Origin: Halothermothrix sp.
GTDB taxonomy: Bacteria; Bacillota; Halanaerobiia; DY22613
Assembly: GCA_016841825.1 (NCBI GenBank)
Contig: JAENYK010000013.1
Location: 109,495-173,494, forward strand
Length of the DNA stretch: 64,000 nt
Reading direction: 5' to 3'
Shown: piece after piece, positions 39,453 to 49,771 of the stretch
Numbering within the stretch: the stretch's first letter is position 1
How the letters are laid out: each line of letters begins with the position of its first letter
Notes under the pieces: model-generated
What the model saw: only the letters and a program-made list of their open reading frames with translations
Told to the model about the DNA's origin: nothing
Databases searched by the model: none
Program-made: the position numbers and the translations under genes

Positions 39453-39557
39453 CTTAATATTAGGCAAATTGGGACAGACCAATACATTTATGCCCTCAAA
39501 GTAGTTCTGCTGAAAATAATTCCAGATAGTCTATTCATCTAGCTCATTTATATAAAT

Positions 39558-40112
39558 CTATTCTCCTGCTTTATATTCCTTTTGTTCAATTTTGAACAAA
39601 ACGTGAGGTTTCAATGGATCGCACTCTTTAACTCCCGGATGTGCGAATTCCCCAATTTTTGTTAAACCTATTTTTTCCATTACTCTTATCGAGGGAAGGT
39701 TGATTTTAGCGGTAAAAGAATATATTTCAGCAAAATCTAGTCCAGTAAATCCCAATTCTAAACATGCTTTAGCACCTTCTGTCGCATAACCCTGATTCCA
39801 ATACTTTTTGTCCAATCTCCAGCCTATCTCAATACAGGGCGTAAAGTCAGCCGGAAAAGTTGCAGTCAAAAAACCGATAAAACCTATAAACTCTCTGGTG
39901 TGTTTAATTTCTACCGCCCATAGACCATATCCCTTTCTTTTAAAATGTTCCTGTATTCGACCAAAGAAGTCATCAGATTCTCCGCAGGTTAATCGCTTCG
40001 GAAAATACCGCATCACTTCTTCATCAGCATTCATCTTTGCAAATAGTTCTTTATCTGCTTCTCTCCACATCCTGAAACCCAATCTACAGGATTCAAATAA
40101 GTATTCATCCAT
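39558..40112 (-). CDS. GNAT acetyltransferase, RimJ/RimL type
   Basis: This is a 184-residue acetyl-CoA-dependent N-acetyltransferase. It shows the RimJ/RimL pattern: LRMWREADKELFAKMNADEEVMRYFP at the N-terminus, the strand GLWAVEIKHTREFIGFIGF, the CoA-binding region GWRLDKKYWNQGYATEGAKA, and the closing AEIYSFTAKINLPSIRVMEKIGL. AAAGGAGAT stands a few bases before the ATG. It is monocistronic, with repeat R2 downstream and the terminator of the helicase gene upstream. Members modify ribosomal proteins, amino acids or antibiotics. A resistance or tailoring role linked to the nearby biosynthetic operon is possible but has no direct support. Confidence 0.9.
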   Translation of the reverse strand: MDEYLFESCRLGFRMWREADKELFAKMNADEEVMRYFPKRLTCGESDDFFGRIQEHFKRKGYGLWAVEIKHTREFIGFIGFLTATFPADFTPCIEIGWRLDKKYWNQGYATEGAKACLELGFTGLDFAEIYSFTAKINLPSIRVMEKIGLTKIGEFAHPGVKECDPLKPHVLFKIEQKEYKAGE

Positions 40113-40265
40113 ATTGTGATCTCCTTTAATATTTTATATATTCCTATCCAATCAAAATATGTCCATTTGGCAAAATCCAACTATCTAATAATTCTCTATA
40201 TCTCACTTTCCACCTTCTTTCATCCAATGATTTTAAAGAAAATACAAGAATAATTGTGCAAAAAT

Positions 40266-40306
40266 AAACCCTTCAAATGTAAACTAACACTACAGTTGAA
40301 GGGTTT
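40266..40306 (-). terminator. Rho-independent terminator of the helicase gene
   Basis: AAACCCTTCAA and TTGAAGGGTTT form an 11-bp stem with a 19-base loop, followed on the minus strand by ATTTTTGC. It lies about 65 bases past the helicase stop. Confidence 0.8.
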
Positions 40307-40369
40307 ACTTCAATTAAATTAACACATCCTAATAGCTATGACCCAGACCAAAAGAATCTCCAGAAACAG

Positions 40370-43300
40370 CTACTCCATCCCAAACAATTCCTGAACATCT
40401 TCCCAGGTTAACTGTTCCACAACTTCTGCATTCTGTTCGATTACAGCATCAAAAATATTCCGCTTTCGCTGCTGTAGTTTTAACATTTTTTCTTCAACCG
40501 TACCATCGGTAATCAGTTTATAAACCAGAACTTTGTTTTCCTGACCAATACGATGAGCCCGATCGGTAGCTTGATTCTCTACCATCGGATTCCACCATGG
40601 GTCAACGTGAATAACTATATCAGCAGAGGTCAAATTCAAACCTGTACCCCCGGCTTTTAAACTAATTAAAAAAGCATTAATCTCTGGACTTTCATTAAAT
40701 CTTGTAACCCGTTCCATTCGATTCTTGGTACTACCATCCAGATACTCATAAGTAAAACCTTCTCTTTTAAACTCTTCTTCAATAATCCGCAGCATTTTGA
40801 CAAACTGACTGAAGATCAACAGCTTATGATTTCCCGCAACTGCTTCACCGACTATCTCCATTAAAGCATCTATTTTTCCGGATGTAACCTTCTCATCAAT
40901 ATCATGTAAGACCAGTTGAGGATGATTACAGATTTGCCGTAGTCTTGTTAAAGCTGCTAACACAGTAATATGAGAACGGTTAAAGCCATACTCCTGAATA
41001 GAGATAATAACATCCCTTTTCACCTGATCCAGAATCGTTTGATAGACATCTTCCTGTAACTTAGTCATCTTCACTTTTGTCACCAGTTCCGTCTTCTCTG
41101 GTAATTCCAACAAAACTTCACTTTTATTCCTTCTAAGGATAAATGGTGAGACCCTCTGCTTCAATTCTGTTAACAGCTTCTGTTCATTCTTTTCTTTGAT
41201 AGGAGTCACGTATTTCTTCTTAAACCCAGTATAGGTTCCCAGATACCCTCCCATCAAAAAATCAAAGATTGACCAGAGTTCATCTAAAGAGTTCTCTATA
41301 GGCGTACCAGTAAGTACCAGACGGTGATCTGCTCTAATATTTTTTACACTTTCAGCCCGTTTAGTTCGAAAATTTTTGATCAATTGGGCTTCATCCAGAA
41401 TGCAGTAGGCAAAAGATTTATCCTGTAAAATATCCAAATCTCGCCCAACAATTGCGTACGTAGTAATAATTATCTCATACTCCTCTATCTTCTCTCCCAA
41501 CTCTTGTCTCTCTGTAGGGGTTCCGTAATAGACCAGATAACGCATATTCGGAAAAAACTTCTCAATCTCTGCTGCCCAGTTATATAATAATGTTGTCGGG
41601 CAGACGACCAGTGAAGGCTTTCGGGTATTTAAACCACGTAACAGGGTCAATACTTGAATCGTCTTTCCCAATCCCATGTCATCTGCCAGAATGCCGCCAA
41701 ATCGATATTTGTGCAAAAATCCCATCCAATAATAACCTGTTTTTTGATAATTCCGCAGTACTCCCTGAACTTCAATCGGAATCTCCATCTCCTGAACAAT
41801 CTTTTCACCAGTAATATCTTCCTGTAATTCATTGTAAATCCGATCGCCATTAATTTTGATTCCATTATTTTCAAAAAGATTACGGTAGAATAACAGATTA
41901 TAAAACTGACTCTGGTAACTCTTCTGTCCCTGTCGAGCCAGAGGAATAGTCTCATCAATAATCCGACGCTTCTCATCATTATAAATTACAAAATACTTAT
42001 TATCAATCTGAATAAAACTCTCACCTTGACTGTTCTTACGCAGCATGGATAATATCTCCTGATGAGTAAAAGTCTGACCTCCCAGATTGTAGGTAATCTG
42101 AAAATCAAACCAATCAATCTGTCCATCTGTAGAAACATCTACAACTGGAATCAATTCAATAGGAACAACCTCTAAATGATCGAACTCTTTACTAGTAGTC
42201 ACATGCCAATCTTCAGGTAAATGAAGAAATCCACCAGTGATAAAATTCTGAATATCTTCTTTTTCTTTAATCATAAAGCGGCCTTTAGAGATAATAAATT
42301 CATTCTCTTCCAGAAAGAGAATATAATCTCTGAGGGATTCCCGATCTACACCATACCAGAGCTGTGGGTTCTCCAGAGAACGGCGATAGTGACCTTCCTC
42401 AAAAGCCAGATCTAGTGTGTCAATTCCTGTAACCTCACGCTCCTCTATCTTTACCAATGTATCACAGATAATCTCTCCATCCTGATAATCAAAAGAGACA
42501 TAAATCTCGGGATAGATCCTATTCAATTCATACCCCTGAAGCTGAGAACCTAATTTAGCATCATAACGACGTTGAAATTCTGGCAAGATTTCAAAGAGAA
42601 ATTTACCTTTCATCTCTTCAGGAATCTCTACTTTTTTGGGAAGTGATTCCAATTCCTGCAAATTGAGTGGATGCAGCCATTCATCTATCACTGTCCACCA
42701 GACAGGAGCAAGCTCATCCTCATTACTAAAAATCTCAAAATCCTCTGCCGACAGGTGAAAAGACACCCTATCCTCAGTTCCGGTTATAGACAAGGCAGGT
42801 TGTAATGTCTGCCCAGCCTGTATCCTGGTTCCTAACTCCTGGCAAATCAGTTCAGTATGTTTGGTTAAATTATAGATAAAGGCAAAATTACCAGGGGTTT
42901 TAGGCAGAAGGATCGTACCGGAACTACGACTGGCCCTGGTTCGAGCATTACGCAAAAACTGAATTACCTGCAGACTACCTTCGTCTATAGGAGTCTGAAC
43001 ATTGTATCCAGAAAGGGGGTAATCCATCTCCCCATCCCTAATATAATCAGTAATTCCTTCAATCTCCCGCTCAGTTAGATTGGGAGAAGAAAAACTAAGA
43101 GAAAAATTCACCATTCTCGGTGATAATAAACCTTTGATCTGAAATTCCAATGCTATTGGTTCCAGTGAAGGTTTTTCCATAATCTCCAAAAGTCGTTCAA
43201 AGTTAACTGAGTCCTCTTGATTAATTATTTTTGGATAATTGCGCTCAAAAAAATACAGCATTGCAGCGACCTGATGTTTACAGACTTCACTCCACTTATA

Positions 43301-43519
43301 TGGACATGAGCAAAAACCTTTATATTTAAAGAAGTTTTTGCGAAAACTTAGCTGAATCTCTACTGAATAGGTAGTCTCCCCAACAACGGTAGCATTGATT
43401 TGATACTTATCATTTTTCAATGGAATTAAGCGATAATCGATAACCCGACCTTCATTATAATATGCTTCTCCACGATGATAAATCTCCCGGGGGACCAACC
43501 CCTTAAATTCTTCTAACAT
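40370..43519 (-). CDS. SNF2-family helicase with SWIM zinc finger
   Basis: This is a roughly 1,049-residue DNA-translocating ATPase of the bacterial SNF2/RapA-like group. The N-terminal SWIM finger reads CSCPYKWSEVCKHQ (CxCx7CxH) near residue 70. A large beta-rich SNF2-associated domain follows. The C-terminal motor has the Q-motif region LRNYQKTGYYWMGFL, Walker A DDMGLGKTIQ, a DEAQ box (ILDEAQLIKN), motif III LTGTPIENS and motif VI TDRAHRIGQ. I use the ATG at 43519, with AGGAAG eight bases upstream; a GTG at 43528 is the alternative. It is monocistronic, between its own terminator and leuS. Such proteins are widespread in Firmicutes and Halanaerobiales, with poorly defined roles in transcription or chromosome maintenance. 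The complete motor motifs indicate an active enzyme. Confidence 0.95.
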   Translation of the reverse strand: MLEEFKGLVPREIYHRGEAYYNEGRVIDYRLIPLKNDKYQINATVVGETTYSVEIQLSFRKNFFKYKGFCSCPYKWSEVCKHQVAAMLYFFERNYPKIINQEDSVNFERLLEIMEKPSLEPIALEFQIKGLLSPRMVNFSLSFSSPNLTEREIEGITDYIRDGEMDYPLSGYNVQTPIDEGSLQVIQFLRNARTRASRSSGTILLPKTPGNFAFIYNLTKHTELICQELGTRIQAGQTLQPALSITGTEDRVSFHLSAEDFEIFSNEDELAPVWWTVIDEWLHPLNLQELESLPKKVEIPEEMKGKFLFEILPEFQRRYDAKLGSQLQGYELNRIYPEIYVSFDYQDGEIICDTLVKIEEREVTGIDTLDLAFEEGHYRRSLENPQLWYGVDRESLRDYILFLEENEFIISKGRFMIKEKEDIQNFITGGFLHLPEDWHVTTSKEFDHLEVVPIELIPVVDVSTDGQIDWFDFQITYNLGGQTFTHQEILSMLRKNSQGESFIQIDNKYFVIYNDEKRRIIDETIPLARQGQKSYQSQFYNLLFYRNLFENNGIKINGDRIYNELQEDITGEKIVQEMEIPIEVQGVLRNYQKTGYYWMGFLHKYRFGGILADDMGLGKTIQVLTLLRGLNTRKPSLVVCPTTLLYNWAAEIEKFFPNMRYLVYYGTPTERQELGEKIEEYEIIITTYAIVGRDLDILQDKSFAYCILDEAQLIKNFRTKRAESVKNIRADHRLVLTGTPIENSLDELWSIFDFLMGGYLGTYTGFKKKYVTPIKEKNEQKLLTELKQRVSPFILRRNKSEVLLELPEKTELVTKVKMTKLQEDVYQTILDQVKRDVIISIQEYGFNRSHITVLAALTRLRQICNHPQLVLHDIDEKVTSGKIDALMEIVGEAVAGNHKLLIFSQFVKMLRIIEEEFKREGFTYEYLDGSTKNRMERVTRFNESPEINAFLISLKAGGTGLNLTSADIVIHVDPWWNPMVENQATDRAHRIGQENKVLVYKLITDGTVEEKMLKLQQRKRNIFDAVIEQNAEVVEQLTWEDVQELFGME

Positions 43520-43642
43520 ACACTTCACTTCCTAAATAAGCAAATTCCCTAAAGGTATCACTTTATACTTTACCAGATAAATTACATTTTGTCTAGTTAC
43601 AAACTAAGGTCATATCTGAACTATGCTCAAGGTATATGGGAA

Positions 43643-45985
43643 TCAGCTAATAACAAAACTATATATCTTATCCTCAACGAAGACTTCTTTCACCACCGCT
43701 TTACCAATTAAATACTTCCTTACAGAATCTTCTTCCATAATCAGTGTTCTAACTACGCTCTGGGATGAGCCAGCAGGGACTTCCACTCTGGCTCTAACTT
43801 TTCCATTTATCTGAACAACTATCTCTAATATATTATCTATAGTCTTCTCTTCATCCCAGTTCACCCAGCTGGTTTCATACAATCTCCCTCTATATCCCAT
43901 TAGCTCCCAAAGTTCTTCAGTTAGATGTGGTACTACTGGGTTTAAAAGAATCAAGAAGGTTTTAAATTCACCAGAAGTTACTCTATTTTGATTGTAAAAT
44001 TCATTCAACAGACTCATCAAAGCAGCTATTGCTGTATTAAACTTCATATTGTCAAAATCTGTACTGACTTTTTTAATAGTTTTATGCATCAACGATTCCA
44101 ACTCCACTGAATAACCACTCTCTTTGTTTACCAATTCCTGAAGTTTCCAGACCCGTTCAATAAAACGACGGCAACCTATCAGTCCCTGAGTAGACCACGG
44201 AATCGGTTGATCAAAAGCACCTAAAAACATCTCAAATAATCTGACTGAATCGGCGCCGAACTCTCTTATTACCTGATCGGGATTAACCACATTACCCCGG
44301 GATTTGGACATTTTCTCATGATTTTCCCCTAAAATCATCCCATGAGAGGTACGTTTTCGATAAGGTTCAGAAGTAGAAACAATACCTATATCATAGAGGA
44401 ACTTGTGCCAAAAACGGGAATAAAGCAAATGCAATGTAGTATGTTCCATACCACCATTATACCAATCAATGGGCAGCCAATACTTTAATTTCCCCGCATC
44501 AGCCAAAGTATGCTCATTCATTGGGTCGACATATCGTAAAAAATACCAGGATGAACCTGCCCAATTGGGCATAGTATCTGTTTCTCTTTTTGCAGGTTTA
44601 CCACAATTTGGACAACTTGTATTTACCCATTCTTCGATACTAGCCAGGGGAGATTCACCTGTTTCAGTAGGTTCAAAACTATCTACATCAGGCAATATTA
44701 CCGGCAACTCCTCTTCTGGAACTGGGACCCAACCACATTTTTTACAAAAGATTAGAGGTATCGGCTCACCCCAATATCGCTGTCGAGAAAAGACCCAATC
44801 TCTTAAACGGTAATTTACTTTTTGCTCACCATAGCCTTCTGTAATCAATTGGTGAACGATTTCTGAATTTGTCTCCTCAGTGATCTCAATAACAGATAGA
44901 TTATATTTCTGTGCAAATTCCAGATCCCATCGATCCTCCCCAGGTACTGCCATTATCGCTCCTGTACCATAACTTACTAATACATAGTCAGATATCCAAA
45001 TAGGAAGAAATTCATCAGTATAGGGATTAATAGCCTGTAAACCTTTCACCAGAACCCCTGTCTTTTCAGTATTTAAATCTGTTCTTTCCAAATCAGATTT
45101 TGTCATTATCTGTTGCCGATAATCTTCAATCTCTGACCAGTTCTGAATAGTAGATAGATGAGCATCCAAAAAATTATGCTCCGGAGCTAAAACTAGATAA
45201 GTAGCACCTTTGATAGTATGTGGTTTAGTCGTAAAAACCTCAATCTGCTCACCCTGATCGACTGTTAAACCAGAGATCGGAAATCTAAGCAGCATCCCCT
45301 CCGATCGACCTATCCAATTCTGTTGTTGAAGTTTGACTCTATCGATATAGTCAACCTGTTCCAGATCATGTAGCAACCTTTCTGCATATTCAGTAATCTT
45401 CAACATCCATTGACTCTTGATCTTTTTAATCACTTCACCGCCACATCGCTCGCATACACCATCTACTACTTCTTCATTGGCTAGACCAGTTTTGCAGTCT
45501 ACGCACCAATTAATCGGTATCTCAGCTTTATAAGCCAAATTTTTCTCAAATAATTTCAAAAAAATCCACTGCGTCCAGCGATAATACTCTGAATCTGCTG
45601 AACTAATCTCCCGTGACCAATCAAAGGAATATCCCAAAGATTTTAACTGACGTCTAAAATTAGCAATGTTCTTCTCAGTCACAGTTTTGGGATGGATCTG
45701 ATGTTTAATTGCATAGTTCTCAGTCGGTAATCCAAAGGCATCCCATCCCATAGGATAGAGGACATTATACCCCTGTAATCTGTATTTACGAGCTATAATA
45801 TCTAGTGCTGTGTAACTTCGAGGATGACCTACATGCAACCCTTCCCCTGATGGATAAGGGAATTCAACTAATGCGTAATATTTTGGCTTTATTGAATGAT
45901 CCTCTGCTTTAAACGCATCTGTTTCTTCCCAGATCTGCTGCCATTTAGTTTCAATAGCCTCAGCGTCGTACTGTTTTATCGTCAT
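43643..45985 (-). CDS. leuS: Leucyl-tRNA synthetase
   Basis: This class I aminoacyl-tRNA synthetase charges tRNA-Leu. The HIGH-type motif is HVGH in EGLHVGHPRSY near residue 55, the KMSKS motif is intact in EKMSKSRGNVVNPD, and the CP1 editing domain lies between them (TTKPHTIKGATYLVLAPEH; GTGAIMAVPGEDRWD). Zinc-finger-like pairs occur at CVDCKTG...CERCGG and in the CNCG-like segment SCPNCGKPAKRETDTMPNWAGSSW. The 780-residue length is slightly below the usual 800-860 but the C-terminal domain is present. AAAGGAGG lies nine bases before the ATG. Transcription comes from the promoter at 46354-46382 and is controlled by the T-box leader, so expression should rise when tRNA-Leu is uncharged. Confidence 0.98.
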   Translation of the reverse strand: MTIKQYDAEAIETKWQQIWEETDAFKAEDHSIKPKYYALVEFPYPSGEGLHVGHPRSYTALDIIARKYRLQGYNVLYPMGWDAFGLPTENYAIKHQIHPKTVTEKNIANFRRQLKSLGYSFDWSREISSADSEYYRWTQWIFLKLFEKNLAYKAEIPINWCVDCKTGLANEEVVDGVCERCGGEVIKKIKSQWMLKITEYAERLLHDLEQVDYIDRVKLQQQNWIGRSEGMLLRFPISGLTVDQGEQIEVFTTKPHTIKGATYLVLAPEHNFLDAHLSTIQNWSEIEDYRQQIMTKSDLERTDLNTEKTGVLVKGLQAINPYTDEFLPIWISDYVLVSYGTGAIMAVPGEDRWDLEFAQKYNLSVIEITEETNSEIVHQLITEGYGEQKVNYRLRDWVFSRQRYWGEPIPLIFCKKCGWVPVPEEELPVILPDVDSFEPTETGESPLASIEEWVNTSCPNCGKPAKRETDTMPNWAGSSWYFLRYVDPMNEHTLADAGKLKYWLPIDWYNGGMEHTTLHLLYSRFWHKFLYDIGIVSTSEPYRKRTSHGMILGENHEKMSKSRGNVVNPDQVIREFGADSVRLFEMFLGAFDQPIPWSTQGLIGCRRFIERVWKLQELVNKESGYSVELESLMHKTIKKVSTDFDNMKFNTAIAALMSLLNEFYNQNRVTSGEFKTFLILLNPVVPHLTEELWELMGYRGRLYETSWVNWDEEKTIDNILEIVVQINGKVRARVEVPAGSSQSVVRTLIMEEDSVRKYLIGKAVVKEVFVEDKIYSFVIS

Positions 45986-46075
45986 ATTGAACAGCCTCCT
46001 TTTAGTTATTTGGGTGTACTACAGAAAACTGTGTTGCTGATTAACTTCCTAATTTTACAAAATTACATCAGACAA

Positions 46076-46347
46076 CAAAAAAGCCTTTCATCTCCTACAC
46101 TAAGAGACGAAAGGCTAACTTCTTCCGCGGTACCACTCTAATTGACCAGTAACATAATCAGTTATGTTACTGCCCTCTCCAATTCTAATAACGGTAGAAA
46201 CCGGTTAAGATTACTCAATGGCGCCCTCTTTCACCTTAACAGCTCATAGACGAGTTCAATAGGTCTACATGCTACCTCTCATCACCCGGTAGCTTTCTGA
46301 AATATAGATTCTATCTACTACTTCTAATCATAGCTTTTGAAAATATT
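46076..46347 (-). ncRNA. Leucine T-box leader of leuS
   Basis: The conserved T-box sequence AGAGTGGTACCGCGG is at 46125-46139 on the minus strand. It is followed by the terminator stem AGCCTTTC/GAAAGGCT and a T-run at about 46073-46116. Upstream are a GTAACATAA hairpin, the GGTGATGAGAGGTAGC stem I region, and TTGAACTC, in which CTC (46252-46254) is the expected leucine specifier codon. Uncharged tRNA-Leu should bind and favour the antiterminator, in agreement with the downstream gene. Confidence 0.93.
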
Positions 46348-46353
46348 TCTTAT

Positions 46354-46382
46354 ATTATAGTAAAATAAACTGTTAATGTCAA
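46354..46382 (-). promoter_or_regulatory. Consensus sigma-A promoter of leuS
   Basis: TTGACA (46382-46377) and TATAAT (46359-46354) are both exact on the minus strand, with a 17-base spacer. It lies immediately upstream of the T-box leader. Confidence 0.88.
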
Positions 46383-46534
46383 GTTCTGAACAGAATTTTT
46401 TAAATTATATATTTTTAAAGTAATATTCCCTTCGATCAAAACGTAGATAACTCGGTAATTGATAATATGTTCTATTGGACAATTTTTTTAGCAAATATTG
46501 ATATAAGAATACCAGTTATCAATTTTAAATAGCA

Positions 46535-46561
46535 CAATGGAGGCTATTATAGCCTCCATTG
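46535..46561. repeat. Perfect palindrome between pmbA and leuS promoter
   Basis: CAATGGAGGCTAT and ATAGCCTCCATTG face each other around one base, about 190 bases past the pmbA stop. There is no clear T-run on the minus strand, so it may be a weak terminator or an mRNA 3'-end stabiliser. The rest of 46383-46749 holds nothing else I can recognise. Confidence 0.6.
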
Positions 46562-46749
46562 CATTTATATAGTAATATTAAAGGAGAGTATCCATTTTTA
46601 CTTCATGTATCAGGGAAAAGATCCTAATCCTATTCAAAGTAACATTAGTCAATATCCTATGCACTGCTTAGAACTTTCGACTATTTCCCCTGAAACATAC
46701 TAGTTAACATCTATACTATATTTAAAATACTTCACTTCAGAAAAGGTTA

Positions 46750-48084
46750 TTAGACAACGATATTAATATCTTTCAACATCATATACGGTGTTTTGATATT
46801 CCCCAAAAAAGAGACAGCCATATGTTGTTCATTGCCCAATGCTACCAGATTATCCTTAAAAATTTCATAAATGTTCATTCCTACTGCAGCATCTTTCACT
46901 CGACCGACAAGTTTCCCATTCTCTATCTTGTAACACATCTCAATATCACTATCCAGATCTCCTCTGAGAATATTCCCCATAATCAGACCAGACATGCTAT
47001 CGATAAGGATTCCTTCCTTTATATCAGCGATCATATCAGCAAAGGAAGTGTTACCTGGTTCGATAATCCAATTGCTCATCTGAGGAGCTGCCGGAGCGTC
47101 ATATTCTTTAGGTTTTAAAAACTGACGTTTTGAAGCTTTACCATTAGACTGCATATTTAAAGCAGATGCTGATTTTAAATTTAACAAGTAATTTTTTAGA
47201 ACACCCTGTTCGTAAAGAACTGTTTTTTGAGCAGGAGTACCTTCATCATCAAATAAGGCACTCTCTAGACCATTTTTCAAAGTCATATCGTCAATCAGGG
47301 TAATCATCTCACTAAAAACCTGCTGCCCAATCTTATCTTTTAATGGAGATACTCCCATTCGGATATACTCTCCAGATAACCCAATTGACATGGGTAAAAT
47401 AAACTGAGCAAGAACATTAGGTGAGAGAATAACTGGCATCTTTCCAGAATCTATTGTCTTTTCTATACGACCAAGCTTGATCTGTTCGATGATCTTTTTC
47501 GCCTGTTCTTCCAAAGAATAATTATTGGAAATATTAAAAGCAGTATCTGAAATCTCCAGAATACTCTCACCCTGAACTAATTTCCCGGTAACAATTGTTG
47601 CCAGACCATCCTGTGTGGACGAATAATCGCAACCATATGAATTAAGATAATTTTTGATCTCCCGGACGCGCTGGACAAGTATGCCAGCTGTCACTTTGGA
47701 GTCATAGTCTTTAATCAATTGTATCGCATTCTCTCCATCCTTGATATACTCCTCATAGGAGCGTTCCCAGAGCGAATCATTGCTAAAATCCAATTGTGGT
47801 AACTCTTGAGGATGATTAAAATCATATTCTATGTTATCCCCATCTTTTGAAGATTCCATAGCCAGATTGACAACGTCATCAGTTTTGTTAAAGTTTGAAG
47901 AAGACGCCACCCCCAGTTTACCATCTCGCTTCACCTGTAATGAAAACCCAGCTAAATTTTTGCTACTGATACTCTCTAATTTATTATTGGTAAAGTTTAT
48001 TTTATCTTCTTTAGTCTCAAGATAATAAAGATCAGAAAATTGAGCTCCTGCAGTGGTACACTTATCTAACATCTGCTTAAACAT
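46750..48084 (-). CDS. pmbA: TldE/PmbA-type subunit of TldD/TldE protease
   Basis: This is a 444-residue member of the peptidase U62 family. It matches the TldE (PmbA) partner: it has the family C-terminal pattern (GNTSFADMIADIKEGILI; GNILRGDLDSDIEMCYKIENGK; NLVALGNEQH) but lacks the HExxxH zinc motif found in its neighbour. In the characterised system the two form a heteromeric metalloprotease that degrades or trims peptides and helps mature some modified peptides. The start codon overlaps the tldD stop as TAATG, so the two subunits are translationally coupled. No modified-peptide precursor was noticed beside it, so housekeeping proteolysis is the default interpretation. Confidence 0.92.
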   Translation of the reverse strand: MFKQMLDKCTTAGAQFSDLYYLETKEDKINFTNNKLESISSKNLAGFSLQVKRDGKLGVASSSNFNKTDDVVNLAMESSKDGDNIEYDFNHPQELPQLDFSNDSLWERSYEEYIKDGENAIQLIKDYDSKVTAGILVQRVREIKNYLNSYGCDYSSTQDGLATIVTGKLVQGESILEISDTAFNISNNYSLEEQAKKIIEQIKLGRIEKTIDSGKMPVILSPNVLAQFILPMSIGLSGEYIRMGVSPLKDKIGQQVFSEMITLIDDMTLKNGLESALFDDEGTPAQKTVLYEQGVLKNYLLNLKSASALNMQSNGKASKRQFLKPKEYDAPAAPQMSNWIIEPGNTSFADMIADIKEGILIDSMSGLIMGNILRGDLDSDIEMCYKIENGKLVGRVKDAAVGMNIYEIFKDNLVALGNEQHMAVSFLGNIKTPYMMLKDINIVV

Positions 48085-49454
48085 TATTCTTCACCTCCAA
48101 TGGTGACATTTTGAATGCGAATATGAGGTCCTCCTGTAACCACAGGTAACGGAACCTGCTCATCTTTACCGCATCCACCACCACTATTCTCCAGAGTCTC
48201 ATCATTACCGACCATATCAATATCTTTCATAGTCTTAAAAAGATTGCCCGCTAGAGTAAAACCCTTGACTAACTCAGCCAACTTACCATCTCTAATCATA
48301 TAACCATGGTGAGCTGTAAAACTAAAGTTCTCTCCACCTTTACCACCATTGGCATCTATGGCATATACGCCCAGTTTTATGTCTTTAATCATCTCTGCAA
48401 AGCTAGAAGCGCCTCCTTCAATAGCGGTGTTGCGCATTCTGGGGATTGGTGGGTACCGAAAAGACAGAGCTCTGGCATTACCTGTAGGTTGAGCATTCAT
48501 TTTGGCTGCTGTCTCTCTTGAATGAAGGTGTCCTACCAGTTTACCATTCTTGATCAGATAAGTTTGCTCTGACGGTGTACCCTCGTCATCATAGGCAAAA
48601 CTACCCCGTAGACCTTCATCAACACCCGAATCGTAAATGTTTAATATCTCTGAACCAAAAATCTTTCCAGGTTTTAAGACTTCCATCATATCCTCATTGC
48701 CAGCAATAAAATCTGCCTCCACGGTATGACCAAAAGCCTCATGCACAAATACACCTGTAAGCTTGGGATTTAAGATAACTATGTACTTACCACCTTTAAT
48801 CCGCGGAGCAGCTAATAATTCTAAAGCCAATTTGCATTTCTCTTCAATCCTATCTTCCAGATCATAGAAGACATCAAAATCTTGATAGTTACCCAAAGTA
48901 TAATTGGCATTCTGGGTGTCCCCTTCAGTGACAGCAGTAACCATTACCTGCAGATAAACATCTGCTGTCTCCTGTTCAATACAGCTCCCTTCCGAGTTCG
49001 CAAAGGTAGTATGTTTAAAATATTCCTTATATCCACCTTCTGAAGCAACAATTCGTTTATCATATTTCTTCGCAAAAGTGGTATAACGCTTAAGCAATTG
49101 AATCTTCTCTTTTAAGGGCACCTGACGTGGATCTTTTTTCAGGCTCAACTTGGAAGAATATTCAACTGGTTCTACTTTGGCCCAATGACTCTCACCTGCA
49201 CCTACAAGTTTAGCCTGGGTAACTGCTTTTTTAACTGCAGCTTCAAGTTCGTTCAAATCTTTGAACACTACAAAACCCCATCCACCTTTATATAAAGCCC
49301 GTACATTACCACCATAAATAAAATTATTGGTCATCGAATCAACTAGTGAGTTTTTGACACTAATATTGACAAGACTAGTCTCTTCCACCCTGACCTCCAG
49401 GTAATCAACCTGACTTTTGAATCTCTCAATTACCTCTTTGAGTCGATTTTTCAT
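48084..49454 (-). CDS. tldD: TldD-type metalloprotease subunit
   Basis: This is the catalytic subunit of the TldD/TldE protease, about 456 residues. The zinc motif HEAFGHTVEAD is present, with a C-terminal GGCGKDEQVPLPVVTGGPHIRIQNV segment typical of TldD. The gene is the first of a two-gene operon with pmbA, which overlaps it by one base pair at TAATG. The start is taken at ATG 49454, with TAGGTG seven bases upstream. A GTG two codons earlier (49460) is equally readable. No clear promoter was identified upstream; a TTGCAT..TGTAAT pair near 49490-49530 is too weak to call. Confidence 0.93.
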   Translation of the reverse strand: MKNRLKEVIERFKSQVDYLEVRVEETSLVNISVKNSLVDSMTNNFIYGGNVRALYKGGWGFVVFKDLNELEAAVKKAVTQAKLVGAGESHWAKVEPVEYSSKLSLKKDPRQVPLKEKIQLLKRYTTFAKKYDKRIVASEGGYKEYFKHTTFANSEGSCIEQETADVYLQVMVTAVTEGDTQNANYTLGNYQDFDVFYDLEDRIEEKCKLALELLAAPRIKGGKYIVILNPKLTGVFVHEAFGHTVEADFIAGNEDMMEVLKPGKIFGSEILNIYDSGVDEGLRGSFAYDDEGTPSEQTYLIKNGKLVGHLHSRETAAKMNAQPTGNARALSFRYPPIPRMRNTAIEGGASSFAEMIKDIKLGVYAIDANGGKGGENFSFTAHHGYMIRDGKLAELVKGFTLAGNLFKTMKDIDMVGNDETLENSGGGCGKDEQVPLPVVTGGPHIRIQNVTIGGEE

Positions 49455-49675
49455 ACTCACACACCTACAACCCCTTTCAAAAAATTAATTTTGCATTACA
49501 AGTATTTAATATAAAGAATGCAATTTCTAATTTTTATTAAGTAAAAACTCATAATATTTTACTTCTTCATAAACAAAAATATTCCTTCTTTGTTTGGAGA
49601 AATTTATAAAAAAATTTTATTACTTTTCAGAAAAGTGAACTTTTCTACTGTCCACTAAGTTCCTAAACATAAAAA

Positions 49676-49708
49676 AAATTACTTCATAAGAGTAACATGA
49701 AGTAATTT
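49676..49708 (-). terminator. Rho-independent terminator of the GH65 operon
   Basis: AAATTACTTCAT and ATGAAGTAATTT form a 12-bp stem followed on the minus strand by TTTTTATG. It is about 120 bases past the phosphorylase stop. The remainder of 49461-49771 holds no gene; a small AGAAAAGT/ACTTTTCT stem lies near 49630. Confidence 0.85.
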
Positions 49709-49771
49709 TAGCATCAACATATACCTTTTCAATTTTTTTGATATTTTCAATAATCAAATTTCGGAATAAAA

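Noticed and set aside
46535..46561. Palindrome as part of an insertion sequence, because GGAGGCTAT resembles the hairpin at 63958
   Set aside because: Only about nine bases are shared, no second end or transposase is nearby, and a 3'-end stem for pmbA is simpler.
46750..49454. TldD/PmbA as part of a modified-peptide (RiPP) cluster
   Set aside because: No precursor peptide, cyclodehydratase, radical SAM enzyme or transporter lies beside them; the pair is widespread as housekeeping genes.
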